From Chitinispirillia bacterium (GTDB lineage Bacteria; Fibrobacterota; Chitinivibrionia; Chitinivibrionales; Chitinispirillaceae): a stretch of 59,622 bases of DNA. The notes below the pieces were generated by a model. It had not been told where the DNA came from. It saw only the letters and a list, made by a program, of their open reading frames with translations, and did no database searches. Positions 35,401 through 44,327 of this stretch are shown piece after piece. Location: assembly GCA_009784115.1 (NCBI GenBank), contig WRCH01000003.1, positions 1-59,622 of the forward strand, read 5' to 3'. Position numbers and translations under genes: made by a program. Every line of letters starts with the position of its first letter. The first letter of the stretch is position 1.

Positions 35401-36026
35401 TTGGTTTTTACGCAAGCGGCCATCCTCTTGAACAGTTTGCAGACGAGACAAACGGATTTTCAACTGTAAACATAAGTTCTGAAGAGTTCAAGGAGATGAA
35501 GCCCGAAACAGACGTCACTATCGGCGGAATGATTACTTTTGTTAAAAAAATTATCACAAAAACCGGTAAAGAGATGGGCGCTTATGATCTTGAAACATTT
35601 GACGGTACAATCGGGCTTGTCGCTTTTTCCGATAGTTATGAAAAGTTTAAGGATCTTTTAGTACAGGAGGCGATGGTTTTAATCCGCGGAAAAATCAAAC
35701 AGGATGACCGCGGTACAGGCGCCTTAAAGATTGCCATAGATAACAGTATGCCTCTTAGCGAAGCGCGTGAAAAACTCTGCAGATACATTCATTTGCGTGT
35801 GTCAACAAACACGCTTGACAAAAACTTAATTGACAATATTTACAATTGTACAAACGCAAATCCGGGAAAATGCACTCTTGTCATACACTTAACGGCACAA
35901 AGTGAAAACAGGTACCGCATTAAATCAGGAAGTAATATAAACATAGCCTCCACCGCAGAGGTTTTGAGTGAACTGCGCGGATTTGTGGGAGAGGAGAACG
36001 TATGGATAACAAGGACAGCTTCATAG
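32463..36026 (+). CDS. dnaE: DNA polymerase III alpha subunit
   Basis: 1187 residues, DnaE1 type. N-terminal PHP domain with SLHNHTEYSFLDG and ITDHGGLFGAVEFY. The polymerase core has GCRGSAAGSLVVYTLGI, the metal-binding PDADIDFADRDR near residue 397, RQPGMHAAGVII and ALYRPGPM. A helix-hairpin-helix region follows (IGMGAIKNVG onward, about 855), then an OB-fold (about 1010-1090, VTIGGMITFVKKI). The C-terminal tail is short. The chain performs chromosomal replication. The PHP metal ligands look intact (HNH, DH), so an intrinsic proofreading or pyrophosphatase activity is possible. The gene is coupled on both sides, to the WYL-like gene and to plsC. Confidence 0.97.
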   Translation: MSANFVSLHNHTEYSFLDGAIKINDLIKRAKEFEMEAVAITDHGGLFGAVEFYYACKKAKIKPILGFEAYVAPGSRTDRNQSPGEHNYSHLVLLAENNTGWKNLMQLSTIGYIEGFYYKPRIDMEVLRKYSEGIIATSACAGGAIPRAIINGDTAKARKLTEDYIEIFGKGNFYFELQDHGIDEEKIAMAGLIKLGREMDVPFIVANDAHYLRHEDAPSHEVLLCIQTQTTMDDPKRYKFSTDQVYFKSPDEMAKLFPDIPEAMTNTVEIANRCNVDIGVEPQLPSVDVPPEFENPQNYLSFLARKGLREKYADVTPELEEKLEFELKVINEMGYTGYFLIVRDFIQAAQKMDILVGCRGSAAGSLVVYTLGIAEVDPIKYDLIFERFLNPERISMPDADIDFADRDRSKVIDYVVDKYGRDKVCQIINFGTMKAKMVVKDVARAMGISLGEANKLSSMISEDTIKKSMGITVKETKDGKLKLKEKETPPLSTIIANDTFKDYVEGDNELANAIAGSPLYQELFRHAAVLEGLTRQPGMHAAGVIIAPTEVRNWAPLFKPSNKEDIMTQFDMNYVESVGLVKMDFLGLRTLTVLTDALRLIKKYHSKEFNLWKLPEDDKKSFDLLGAGETTGIFQFESNGMKEYLRKLKPTCIEDLIAMVALYRPGPMANIDMFINRKHGREKIEYPHKMLEDILNVTYGVIIYQEQVMRIAQVMGNFSLGQADILRKAMGKKNADTMKEMGEKFIAGALSLGIDKKTAGEVYDLMAKFAEYGFNKAHATVYAHLSYQSAYLKAHFPLEYMTAYLGAYLGDMDEFLKMRNEAGRMGIKMLPPDVNKSDSEFSIDNGSIRIGMGAIKNVGKAAALIIEAREEKGAPFTSIFDLCKSVDTRIVNKKALESLVYAGALDGFGPTRSRHEAAVGAALEYANSFQKERDSGQVNLFDDMLSGGESSAAVSAPEPVVPDVSPWPLNVMLQKEKEMFGFYASGHPLEQFADETNGFSTVNISSEEFKEMKPETDVTIGGMITFVKKIITKTGKEMGAYDLETFDGTIGLVAFSDSYEKFKDLLVQEAMVLIRGKIKQDDRGTGALKIAIDNSMPLSEAREKLCRYIHLRVSTNTLDKNLIDNIYNCTNANPGKCTLVIHLTAQSENRYRIKSGSNINIASTAEVLSELRGFVGEENVWITRTAS

Positions 36027-36739
36027 TTGGAATTTTGCGATATGCGCACATGGTGTTTTTTTCAGGGATGATTATGTTTTTTGCGGTTATCTATGCCGCG
36101 ATCACCATCCCTGTATCATTTTTCAACTCTCGATTCGCGCGCAATGTAGCGCGGGAGTGGAATCTGCGGGTATTGGAACTTGGCGGCGTCAAAATTAAAA
36201 TAATCGGCAAAGAGAAACTTGACCCAAGTGAACGCTATGTATTTATATCAAACCACCAAAGCGCTCTTGATATACCAATCATCTATACGGGCGTTGGAGG
36301 GCAGATCAGTTTTATAGCAAAAAAAGAGCTGTTTAAGATACCGGTTTTTGGCTGGGGCATGTCGGCAATAGGCCATATTGCGATAGACCGTTCAAACTCC
36401 CGCAGAGCGCTTGACTCTATGAATAAAGCGGTCGAAAAATTACAAAAGGAAAACATCTCTCTCGTACTCTTTCCCGAAGGCACACGTTCAAAAGACGGCA
36501 AAGTGGGCGAGTTTAAAACAGCGAGCTTTACACTTGCGATTAAATCCGGAGTTAAGATTGTCCCCGTGGGAATAAAAAATGCTATAGCCTGTTTACCTCC
36601 CAACAGTCTGCGCGTAAGACCGGGGAAAGTTACGTTTGAAATTGGGGATCCTATTGCGTTAGAAGACATTGAGGGTAAAAGCAAGGGAGAGCTTTGCACC
36701 AAGGTTCAGCTGCTTGTTAAGGAGATTGTGGAGGCGTAA
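36002..36739 (+). CDS. plsC: 1-acyl-sn-glycerol-3-phosphate acyltransferase
   Basis: Makes phosphatidic acid by acylating lysophosphatidic acid at the inner membrane. The 245-residue protein has an N-terminal hydrophobic helix (VFFSGMIMFFAVIYAAITIP), the catalytic HX4D motif as NHQSALD, the GHIAIDRSNSRRA block, and the substrate-binding LFPEGTRSKDGKVGEFK, followed by VPVGI. AGGAG sits five bases before the ATG. The start lies inside the end of dnaE (25-base overlap), so expression is tied to the polymerase gene. It converges with the PBP gene, with only 12 bases between stops. Confidence 0.94.
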   Translation: MDNKDSFIVGILRYAHMVFFSGMIMFFAVIYAAITIPVSFFNSRFARNVAREWNLRVLELGGVKIKIIGKEKLDPSERYVFISNHQSALDIPIIYTGVGGQISFIAKKELFKIPVFGWGMSAIGHIAIDRSNSRRALDSMNKAVEKLQKENISLVLFPEGTRSKDGKVGEFKTASFTLAIKSGVKIVPVGIKNAIACLPPNSLRVRPGKVTFEIGDPIALEDIEGKSKGELCTKVQLLVKEIVEA

Positions 36740-36751
36740 GCAAAGCATTTG

Positions 36752-38341
36752 TCAATCTTTGACTGCTGCGCTTTCAGTTAGCCTCGTCCGCGCCTGCGCG
36801 CCTGTAAGGTATCTTCTTATAAGCTCCGATGATATGTAGCTTGACTGTACTGTCCAAAAATCACCATGAGTTGTTACTACCCCTACCGCTATGCGCTGGT
36901 TTTTATCTTGAGGATGACGGCCAAAGCCTACAAACCAGTCAACGCGGCCAAGCCCCTGCTTGTTTACGTTTCCGGTTTTTCCTCCAAACTCATATCCTGT
37001 AAATCTTTGATTATTACGCAGTTGACGAAAAGTATTACGGGCCGTACCGTAGTGAGGAACTTTTGTCATCAGCCATTTTAGCTCTTTAGCGGTTGGCTCC
37101 TTAACAGCACGCCGCCAAGGTTCCGCGGGACGGTTGTAGACGACGGTGTCTCTTTTATTGGAATGGATATTATCAATAATAGTAGGCCGCGGTACAAGGC
37201 CGTATTCAGAAACCGCGCTTGCTATAAGCGCGCCAAAGAGCGGTGAGATGCTTGTTTGACGGTTAAAGCCGGATGCGAATTCGGCGATAGAAAACATGGA
37301 ATCAGGTTCAAGCATAACGCTTATCTCATTGTCAAGCTCAAAAGGAACAGGCGCGTTGAAGCCGAAGCGGTTGCCGTAATCTGTAAGGTCGTCTTTATTT
37401 ATAGTAAAGAGCGCTATGCGCGCAAAAGTTGGGTTAATAGAGTAGGCGTATGACTCTTCAAGGGAGATGTATCTTTTGACTCTGAGGTTCTCTTGTAATT
37501 GTGATCTGTAAAGAGTGTGATTGCCGCCGAAGTGAGGAATCTGACTTTTACGGTTCATACCCCCTTTTTCGATTCCTGCCGCGGCGGTTATGGTTTTAAA
37601 AACAGATGCCGCGGGGAAGATACTTTTAAGATAAAGATTAGTATCGGTTATTGATTCGCCCTCATTGGAATATGACGCAAAAGCAAGCACTCTTCCCGTG
37701 ACAGGATCAATCGCGGCTATCGCTCCGTAACGTGGTTTGTAACGGCGCAAAAGACGGTTTGCGTATCTTTGTAAATTAGTATCAATACTTAAGGATAGTG
37801 TCAAGGTATCTTTATCGGTGACGATCGTCTGTTCGGGGGAATTGATATCAAGGCCATGCTGTCTTATAAGTTTCTGCACATCTTCAAAATTTAATTGACC
37901 GCGGACTTTTTTAACTTCCGGCTGTATTTGCGCTTCTCCTTTATTACGGGCTTTTCTTTTCCATATTCTCCCTTCTCTTACCCTCTTTTCTTTTATCGGC
38001 TTTTCTCTTATCTTCTTTTCTTTGACCTTTATCTCTTTTTTTGCTTTTTCAGGTTTTTTTCTTTTTTCAGAGGTGATCTCTCTGGCAGCGGATTTTTCTT
38101 TTTTGACGGTGATATTTTTTGATGACATTTTAGTTTTTTCTGTGTTATCACCGGATTTGTCACTAAAAAATGACGGTCCAAAATAAACGCCTGCGGCAAT
38201 CAGCAATAATGCCAATACAAAACGGATTCTGCCCTTCTTGGGAATATTGAATCTGCCCGAAGAGGGCTTATTGATCCTGCGCATCATGGGTGAGAGATTG
38301 TTCAATAAATACTCCGATTGGGGAGTTGAGATTGGAGCCAA
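36752..38341 (-). CDS. penicillin-binding protein, transpeptidase domain only
   Basis: 529 residues: a basic N-terminus, one membrane helix (FVLALLLIAAGVYFG, 41-55), a highly charged Lys/Glu/Arg linker (about 65-135), then a transpeptidase domain with SVFK at 246-249, SIN at 301-303 and KTG at 455-457, the three active-site motifs. There is no transglycosylase and only a short dimerisation part, so it is smaller than FtsI or PBP2. Likely a monofunctional peptidoglycan crosslinker. The TTG at 38341 is the longest start. The ATGs at 38287 and 38284 are alternatives, and none has a clear ribosome site. Divergent from tamB. Confidence 0.85.
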   Translation of the reverse strand: MAPISTPQSEYLLNNLSPMMRRINKPSSGRFNIPKKGRIRFVLALLLIAAGVYFGPSFFSDKSGDNTEKTKMSSKNITVKKEKSAAREITSEKRKKPEKAKKEIKVKEKKIREKPIKEKRVREGRIWKRKARNKGEAQIQPEVKKVRGQLNFEDVQKLIRQHGLDINSPEQTIVTDKDTLTLSLSIDTNLQRYANRLLRRYKPRYGAIAAIDPVTGRVLAFASYSNEGESITDTNLYLKSIFPAASVFKTITAAAGIEKGGMNRKSQIPHFGGNHTLYRSQLQENLRVKRYISLEESYAYSINPTFARIALFTINKDDLTDYGNRFGFNAPVPFELDNEISVMLEPDSMFSIAEFASGFNRQTSISPLFGALIASAVSEYGLVPRPTIIDNIHSNKRDTVVYNRPAEPWRRAVKEPTAKELKWLMTKVPHYGTARNTFRQLRNNQRFTGYEFGGKTGNVNKQGLGRVDWFVGFGRHPQDKNQRIAVGVVTTHGDFWTVQSSYISSELIRRYLTGAQARTRLTESAAVKD

Positions 38342-38357
38342 AATTCACTTATAGGTC

Positions 38358-38438
38358 ACACGATTAAACAGGCCGTATCGTCCGATGACCTCACGGCTGC
38401 AGTGCAGCCTGAGGGCGATGCGGCCTATTTAATCGTGT
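38358..38438. repeat. 81-bp hairpin element between divergent PBP and tamB genes
   Basis: Terminal arms ACACGATTAAACAGGCCG (left) and CGGCCTATTTAATCGTGT (right) form an imperfect inverted repeat extended inward by TATCG/CGATG. The core CCTCACGGCTGCAGTGCAGC is itself palindromic and shares CTGCAGTGCAG with the 30.4-kb element. It lies within 20 bases of the PBP start. Confidence 0.65.
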
Positions 38439-38577
38439 CTTCAATAATTTCACTTTAAAATATAAATAACCAACATCGCAAAGGGCAACCTTATGGCCCT
38501 ATACTTGCGCTTTTAAAAATCAAGGTTATTTAACCGTATTTACAGCTTTTTGGCAGCATCTCGTTTCGGAGAAGAAA

Positions 38578-41500
38578 ATGGCTTCCGAATTTATCCGCAA
38601 ACACAGGATGAAGATACTCTTAATTACGGTGATTGTACTGATTCTCCCCTTTTGTCTTGTCTACTTTGCTATTTCTCTTCCGCCCGCAAGACGCGTTATC
38701 CTTGACTATACAGAATCAGCCATTAATCAATACATAGTCGGCGAGGTACGAATAAACGATTTTCATACTGATCTCTTTACGAAAGTGACGCTTTACGGCG
38801 TAAAGGCATGGAGTGACAATTCAGATGAAGATACGCTCAATATAAGACAAATAGAGATCAATTTGCGGAGCCCTGCACTGCTTAAAAAACGGGTGGAGAT
38901 AAACAGAGTAACAATAAGGCATGCAAACGCTTCGGCCGGGAGAGATCATGATGGAAAATTTCATTTTTTGCTGATGCCAAAATCATCCAAATCCGAAGAG
39001 AAACACAAAAAAGAACCGGCTCCTCCAAAAGAGGCGCAGAGATGGAAATTTAAGGTAAACTCCATCGCAGTGAGAAACTCACAGTTATCGTACAGTGATT
39101 CAAAATTACACGCAAGGCTTGATCTCCGCACAGACGCAAAAGTTTCATTTAAACATGACACTATCGGTATTAAAATCATGGCCGGCAGCGGCGTACTGTC
39201 AACACCCGTTATAGAATGGCAGATTGATACTGCGTTTGCGGATGGATATATTGACGGCAATAAACGGCTGCGCATTGAACATCTGTTGATACATGCCGAT
39301 GACGCGCATATTGATGTACACGGAATTATCCCTTTTCTTGAAGATGAGTTTTGGAATCTCAGCGCGTATATATCCGCATCTCTCAGAGAGGCTGCCGCGC
39401 CGATAATAAACGGAGCTACGTTTCATCACGAAAGCAGAGTGGATATGTTTTTACAGATAAACGGGAGACAATTAGAACCGTTTGGAGAGTTGAAATCTGA
39501 CATTGGTGAGACTGTCGTAAGAAACATAAGAGTAGATACTTTACATTTGAACACAAAATTTAATATGATGTCGGATTCAATAGAGACACGTTTTTTTCTG
39601 TTGACAGATGCGGGAAATGCACAGGGCGATATCTCAGTGATTTTAGGCGGTGGATTGACAGATACGTTATTTGTAAAAAGTTACCAATTAGATGCTGTTT
39701 TGCGAGAACTGAATATCCCAAAGATTCTGCACCCGCGCAAGCTCAATCATTCAGATCAAACACTCAAAACAAACGCGGTTATAACAGCGTTTGGGACAAG
39801 TGAAAACGGTATCTCACCATTTCCCAAAGACGCAAAAATAAATGTTATGTTTGACTTGCCGAAAGAATACAGCATAGAGCCTGTTCAATTTGATATTGTT
39901 CTTGACAACAATAAATGGTCGGCAATCGGAACTCTTGGAAGACTTAACAAACTAGAGGGCCGCGGGACACTCAGTAACGACAGCATATCCGGACAGGTTA
40001 ACGCTCTTCTTCTTAATCCGCAATTGATAAGTACACTCTTTATTGATCAACCGATAACAGGTAAACTATCCATCCATTCAAACTTGAATGGACTGCTCTC
40101 ATCTCCCGATATCGACGCCGTAATAACCTCAACGCGGCTGAACTGGAATGGGATAAGCGCAGACACTCTATACACAAAGGCAACTCTTCGCAGCGGTCAA
40201 CTTATAATTGATGAAAGCCTGATTGAATTAAACGCCGATCTCAATACTCAAACTGCGTTCGTCTCTGCGGCTAAAGGCAAAATTAAAGCCGTGGTAAAAG
40301 CATCCGGCCCAGTTGAGGAGATAACCGCTTACGCGGATTTTAACGCAAAGCATATCTTCTATAACAATTTCTATCTTGACTTAATTGAGGGAAGCATTGT
40401 GTATCATGCTGATACTATAAATGTTGATGCTATACTTAGTCAACAAATAAAGGACGGACTGTTTATACTGGTTAACAGTAAAATCTCCTTTGCAAATGAC
40501 ACCTTGAGCGGAAACGGCGGTCTGATGCTCTCAACCCCAAGCTATACAGACACAAACGCTCTTTTTTTCGCGGCGCGTTTACCGCTGCAATCCGCAAACA
40601 AAACAAAGTTCGCGGAAAACAGTCATATTCTGCTAAATTCCGCATCATTCCCTTTGGGTCTGTTAGCTTCATCATTTTTACCGGAAATCAGTACAAACGC
40701 GGCAGCTTTTATTGACGCTCAGATTAATCTTGAACAGCAAATCTGGACGCTCACCGGCGGCGCATTAATTCAAATTGACACTATGTGTTACGGCAAAAAA
40801 AGACTGCTCTTAACAAATCTTCCAATAAACGCTGTACTGAGCGGCAGCATAGAAAATCCTTACATCTCTATCATTACCAAAAACGGACATATCGAATACC
40901 ATGACATAGAAGCTCAGATTGTCAATATAAAAGCAGTGTTTTCCCGTCATGATATTAATATAAACAATTTGCATCTTGCGTTTAATCATGATGGGCACGC
41001 AATCGTCTCAGCATACTATCCCCTTAACATAAAAACATCATCGCTTTTGGGTATGAAAGCAAATTATGATTTAAAACGCTTCCCTCTCCCTGTACTCAGT
41101 TCGATTTTGGGTGAAGCAGAAATCGCATCGGGAGTACTCAACGGAAAAGGGGATTTCGCTTTTGGAGACACTCTCGCTTCTTTTGGACTTTTAAGAGTTG
41201 ACTCGCTGAGTATAAAATATCACAAAGTAAATCGTCCCATAGGCCCGGTTTACGCCACTTTTACTCACAATAACGAATGGGTCTCCTTGCCGTATTTACG
41301 CGGGAAACTTGGCGGGCCGTTCATCATTATGGGGCGCGCACGCTGCAGTGATAAAGCGGTTGAGACAATAGACCTTTTCGCCGAAGGAAAAAATATCCGA
41401 TTCCGCTATGACAACAATATTGATCTTGGGCTTAGCACGGTAAAAATTACGGCGAGCGGACGTGATAACAAGATTGACAGCATAGGCGGATATATCAATC

Positions 41501-42333
41501 TTGGAGAGACGCGTTACTATCAAAATCTTGCTATTTTAGATCTTATAGAGCAGTTCCTTACCATAAAAACCGAGGAGAGACCTCACATAACGCCGTTTTT
41601 AGCTCCCGCGCGTATCAATCTTGATCTTCGCCTTAAAAGCAACGCAATTGTTATAACAAGCGCCGGCCGGATGCACCTTACCGGGCGGCTTATTTTTGAG
41701 GGAACCGCCGCGGATCCCACTGTCAACGGAGAAGTCCGCCTTGTTCAGACACATATCCGCTATCTTGACAACAGATTTAATATTGGAGATGAATACATAC
41801 GCCGCATGCGCCCGGTGGCAATAGACCGGCTTATGTCTCCTGTCAACGACCAATCGGTCAGAACATTCATGTTTAACGATCAAAAAGATTTTATTATAGG
41901 CGTCGCCGTCAGCGGGAGTCTCTATGAACCGCAAACCATGCTTACCTCCCACCCGCCGCTTAAGTCGGAACAAATTCTTAATTTGTTAACTTCAGGAACT
42001 TTAACCAGAGCTCCAACTTCTCTTTACAGTCCCTCAGAAGTAGCAAGCGTATACGCCGGAGGATGGGTTTCGTGGGAGCTGATGAATTTGACAGACATTA
42101 CTTTTATAGACATAAACGGCAATTTGAATGAGTTTACAGAGGAGAGAGGTCCGCGGCTTACGCTTTTTCAGCGGTTTACCGAAAAGGTTTATGGTTCATA
42201 CCAGCTTCAATTAGGCAAACCCGAAGATCAGGCTGTGAGTGTTATTTACCGCTTCATGCCGCAGTTTTTTGTTTCAGGCACTGCGGGTACAAGAAATTCC
42301 GGGGCGGCGTTATGGTATTTTTTCAGAAGATAA
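38578..42333 (+). CDS. tamB: TamB-like (DUF490) inner-membrane/periplasmic protein
   Basis: 1251 residues: an N-terminal signal anchor (KILLITVIVLILPFCLVYFAI), then a very long beta-rich AsmA/TamB-type body. The C-terminal DUF490-type domain (about 960-1230) has RHITPFLAPARINLDLRL-like strands, MHLTGRLIFEGTAADPTVNG, a LTSGTL segment and a terminal barrel-like strand ending LWYFFRR. TamB-like proteins form a hydrophobic groove bridging the periplasm for lipid transport or outer-membrane protein assembly. The last 22 bases overlap the TamA/Omp85-like gene, the classical tamAB pairing with order reversed. GGAG precedes the ATG. Confidence 0.88.
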   Translation: MASEFIRKHRMKILLITVIVLILPFCLVYFAISLPPARRVILDYTESAINQYIVGEVRINDFHTDLFTKVTLYGVKAWSDNSDEDTLNIRQIEINLRSPALLKKRVEINRVTIRHANASAGRDHDGKFHFLLMPKSSKSEEKHKKEPAPPKEAQRWKFKVNSIAVRNSQLSYSDSKLHARLDLRTDAKVSFKHDTIGIKIMAGSGVLSTPVIEWQIDTAFADGYIDGNKRLRIEHLLIHADDAHIDVHGIIPFLEDEFWNLSAYISASLREAAAPIINGATFHHESRVDMFLQINGRQLEPFGELKSDIGETVVRNIRVDTLHLNTKFNMMSDSIETRFFLLTDAGNAQGDISVILGGGLTDTLFVKSYQLDAVLRELNIPKILHPRKLNHSDQTLKTNAVITAFGTSENGISPFPKDAKINVMFDLPKEYSIEPVQFDIVLDNNKWSAIGTLGRLNKLEGRGTLSNDSISGQVNALLLNPQLISTLFIDQPITGKLSIHSNLNGLLSSPDIDAVITSTRLNWNGISADTLYTKATLRSGQLIIDESLIELNADLNTQTAFVSAAKGKIKAVVKASGPVEEITAYADFNAKHIFYNNFYLDLIEGSIVYHADTINVDAILSQQIKDGLFILVNSKISFANDTLSGNGGLMLSTPSYTDTNALFFAARLPLQSANKTKFAENSHILLNSASFPLGLLASSFLPEISTNAAAFIDAQINLEQQIWTLTGGALIQIDTMCYGKKRLLLTNLPINAVLSGSIENPYISIITKNGHIEYHDIEAQIVNIKAVFSRHDININNLHLAFNHDGHAIVSAYYPLNIKTSSLLGMKANYDLKRFPLPVLSSILGEAEIASGVLNGKGDFAFGDTLASFGLLRVDSLSIKYHKVNRPIGPVYATFTHNNEWVSLPYLRGKLGGPFIIMGRARCSDKAVETIDLFAEGKNIRFRYDNNIDLGLSTVKITASGRDNKIDSIGGYINLGETRYYQNLAILDLIEQFLTIKTEERPHITPFLAPARINLDLRLKSNAIVITSAGRMHLTGRLIFEGTAADPTVNGEVRLVQTHIRYLDNRFNIGDEYIRRMRPVAIDRLMSPVNDQSVRTFMFNDQKDFIIGVAVSGSLYEPQTMLTSHPPLKSEQILNLLTSGTLTRAPTSLYSPSEVASVYAGGWVSWELMNLTDITFIDINGNLNEFTEERGPRLTLFQRFTEKVYGSYQLQLGKPEDQAVSVIYRFMPQFFVSGTAGTRNSGAALWYFFRR

Positions 42334-44213
42334 ATTCAAAATCCGTACGGGCAGGGTTTACCCCTGCGGGAATGACGACCCTGCTGTTTTTTATATTATT
42401 TTTTTGCACAACCGCAGGGGCAGGATTTACCCCTGCCCGCGCCCCTGTCCATGATCATACAGAAATAGAATCATCGCAAGAACGCTGGTACGTCAGCGCG
42501 GTGCATTTTACAGGCAACGTTGCTATAGGAAATCTTGATCTGCTCAGAGCTATGAGAACAAGGCCGCCGCGTACCTTTTTTCCCATGCGTTTTGATCTGT
42601 TCGTTTTAGATGAAGACCTCGAACGCATTGAAATACTATACAGCAACAGGGGATATCCGTTTGCCCGCGCGTCTATAGAAGAGATTGAACGTATAAGCAA
42701 GAGGCGCCGCGTTAACATCACAATTAATATTGACGAGGGAGAGCTTATTGTTGTAGATACGCTTGTTTTTTTCCATTCAAATGTGATCACCGCCGATGAG
42801 TTGGAAAAATTTACAGAGCTTCTCCCCGATAAACCGCTTGATCTTCAAATGATCCACTCCGATAACCGCAGTATAAGAGACGCCCTCAGAGATATGGGCT
42901 ATTTACAGGTAAAGGTATATTCAAAAGAGGTGATTAACAGAGAACAAGGTACGGCAAAAGTCATCCACACCATAGAGGAGGGGCCTCTCATAAAGGCTGG
43001 GGCGCTTTCGATAAGCGGCCTGCGCCGCGTAAGAGCTTTAGTGGTAAGAAGAGAGGTAACTTTTGACAGCGGAACGGTTCTAACAAATACACAATTAAAC
43101 AGAACTTTGGGTAATATCTATTCAACCGCGCTTTTCAACTATGTAAAAATCACTCCGGACACCACCGGCAAAAGTATGGCCGTGGATACCGCAGTCTTAC
43201 CTGTCAATATAAACGTAAAAGAGACGCCGCCGTACTCATTTCAAATAGGCGTAGGTTATGAGTCGCATGATAGAACTTTTTTAAACGGAGACGCCGAATA
43301 CGGAAATCTTTGGGGAATCGGCCACCGCATCTCCATTTCGGGGTATGCCTCAGAACCCCATCAGCGGATACAGCTGACTTACTCATGGCCGTGGTTTCTC
43401 CATCGTCAATTATGGTCGAATTATTCTGTGTTTGCGGACAAAAGAGACGATGAGTTCTTTAAAGGAACCTCTGAGGGCGCCATTATCGCTCTGCGCAGGC
43501 AGATAACGCCCGATTGGATTTATAACTTATGGACTACAATTGAGCGTGCAAGATACGACCGCATTAACATACCGGAGGAGCGGCTTGAAAGCAGGCCCAT
43601 TTCCACAAATCAGCTTTGGGGATTTGCGCTTGTAAATGATACGCGCAAAACCATGTTTTTTCCGGGGCTGAGCCGCTATGGTTTGATACAGGCGGAAATT
43701 GCGGGAATAACGGGAATCGGAAATAAATATACGCGGTTAATACTTGACTTTCGCGGTTATTTGCCGTTTCATAATAACAAATGCTTAATCTCCGCGGCCA
43801 TCTACAGCGCGGCGGCGGTTCCTTATGGAGAAGATACGCAGGTACCAATAAGAGAGCGCTTTCGCGTCGGCGAACCGCCCTCGCGGGATTTAAGAGGTTT
43901 CAACATGAGGGATTTGTCGATTGTAGCCGGCAATGATACATTAGCAGTCGGCGGAGATTTTATATTAATTGTTAATTTGTTAGAGTTCAACTATTACCTT
44001 ACCGCAAATTTTATGGTTTCCATATTCAGCGACGCCGGCTTTTTGTGGGAAAACGTCTCTTCCCGAAGTCCGGGCGTTCTTTCCGCAGGAGCCGGTATCC
44101 GCCACTCACTGCCCATAGGACTTCTAAGAATCGATTATGGGATACCTATTGAACCGCGTATAAGCAACAACTCATCCGGCAGGCTGTATCTTAGCCTTCG
44201 TCTGCCTTTTTGA
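42312..44213 (+). CDS. tamA: Omp85-family outer-membrane assembly protein (TamA/BamA-like)
   Basis: 633 residues: signal peptide, three POTRA-like modules (about 55-290; WYVSAVHFTGNVAIGNLDLL and LIKAGALSISGLRRVRALVV are typical strand-helix parts), then a beta barrel (about 305-633) with FRVGEPPSRDLRGFNMRDL matching the loop-6 RGF motif, ending in aromatic LSLRLPF. The barrel inserts or transports outer-membrane components with TamB. The ATG at 42312 overlaps tamB; the ATG at 42372 gives a more compact signal peptide (TTLLFFILFFCTTAGA) and may be the true start. Two AGFTPA-coding hairpins flank this signal region. Confidence 0.88.
   Translation: MVFFQKINSKSVRAGFTPAGMTTLLFFILFFCTTAGAGFTPARAPVHDHTEIESSQERWYVSAVHFTGNVAIGNLDLLRAMRTRPPRTFFPMRFDLFVLDEDLERIEILYSNRGYPFARASIEEIERISKRRRVNITINIDEGELIVVDTLVFFHSNVITADELEKFTELLPDKPLDLQMIHSDNRSIRDALRDMGYLQVKVYSKEVINREQGTAKVIHTIEEGPLIKAGALSISGLRRVRALVVRREVTFDSGTVLTNTQLNRTLGNIYSTALFNYVKITPDTTGKSMAVDTAVLPVNINVKETPPYSFQIGVGYESHDRTFLNGDAEYGNLWGIGHRISISGYASEPHQRIQLTYSWPWFLHRQLWSNYSVFADKRDDEFFKGTSEGAIIALRRQITPDWIYNLWTTIERARYDRINIPEERLESRPISTNQLWGFALVNDTRKTMFFPGLSRYGLIQAEIAGITGIGNKYTRLILDFRGYLPFHNNKCLISAAIYSAAAVPYGEDTQVPIRERFRVGEPPSRDLRGFNMRDLSIVAGNDTLAVGGDFILIVNLLEFNYYLTANFMVSIFSDAGFLWENVSSRSPGVLSAGAGIRHSLPIGLLRIDYGIPIEPRISNNSSGRLYLSLRLPF
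42351..42442. repeat. two short hairpin repeats within the tamA signal region
   Basis: GCAGGGTTTACCCCTGC (42351-42367) and GGGCAGGATTTACCCCTGCCC (about 42418-42438) are near-identical, 69 bases apart and in the same frame, each encoding AGFTPA. Each can form a 6-7 bp stem. They flank the hydrophobic core of the signal peptide. Confidence 0.6.
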
Positions 44214-44231
44214 TTCAAAATTAAGGTCATA

Positions 44232-44271
44232 ATCCGGCCGGTCTATAACTGCTGAGACCGCCATGCCGGAT
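44232..44271 (+). terminator. hairpin after tamA
   Basis: ATCCGGC (44232-44238) pairs with GCCGGAT (44265-44271), and inside it CGGTCT pairs with AGACCG, with a four-base bulge. Located 19 bases after the tamA stop. No long T-tract follows, so it is terminator-like or 3'-stabilising. Confidence 0.5.
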
Positions 44272-44327
44272 CATTGTTTCCGTTCCAAATGAGGTTATAT
44301 TTTTGATTTTGGGCCAGTTGAAACTCA

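Noticed and set aside
30595-38460. Shared TTTCACTTTAAAAT upstream of the 30.6-kb gene and of tamB
   Set aside because: A 14-base AT-rich match at only two sites and at different distances from the starts; no evidence that it is a regulatory box.
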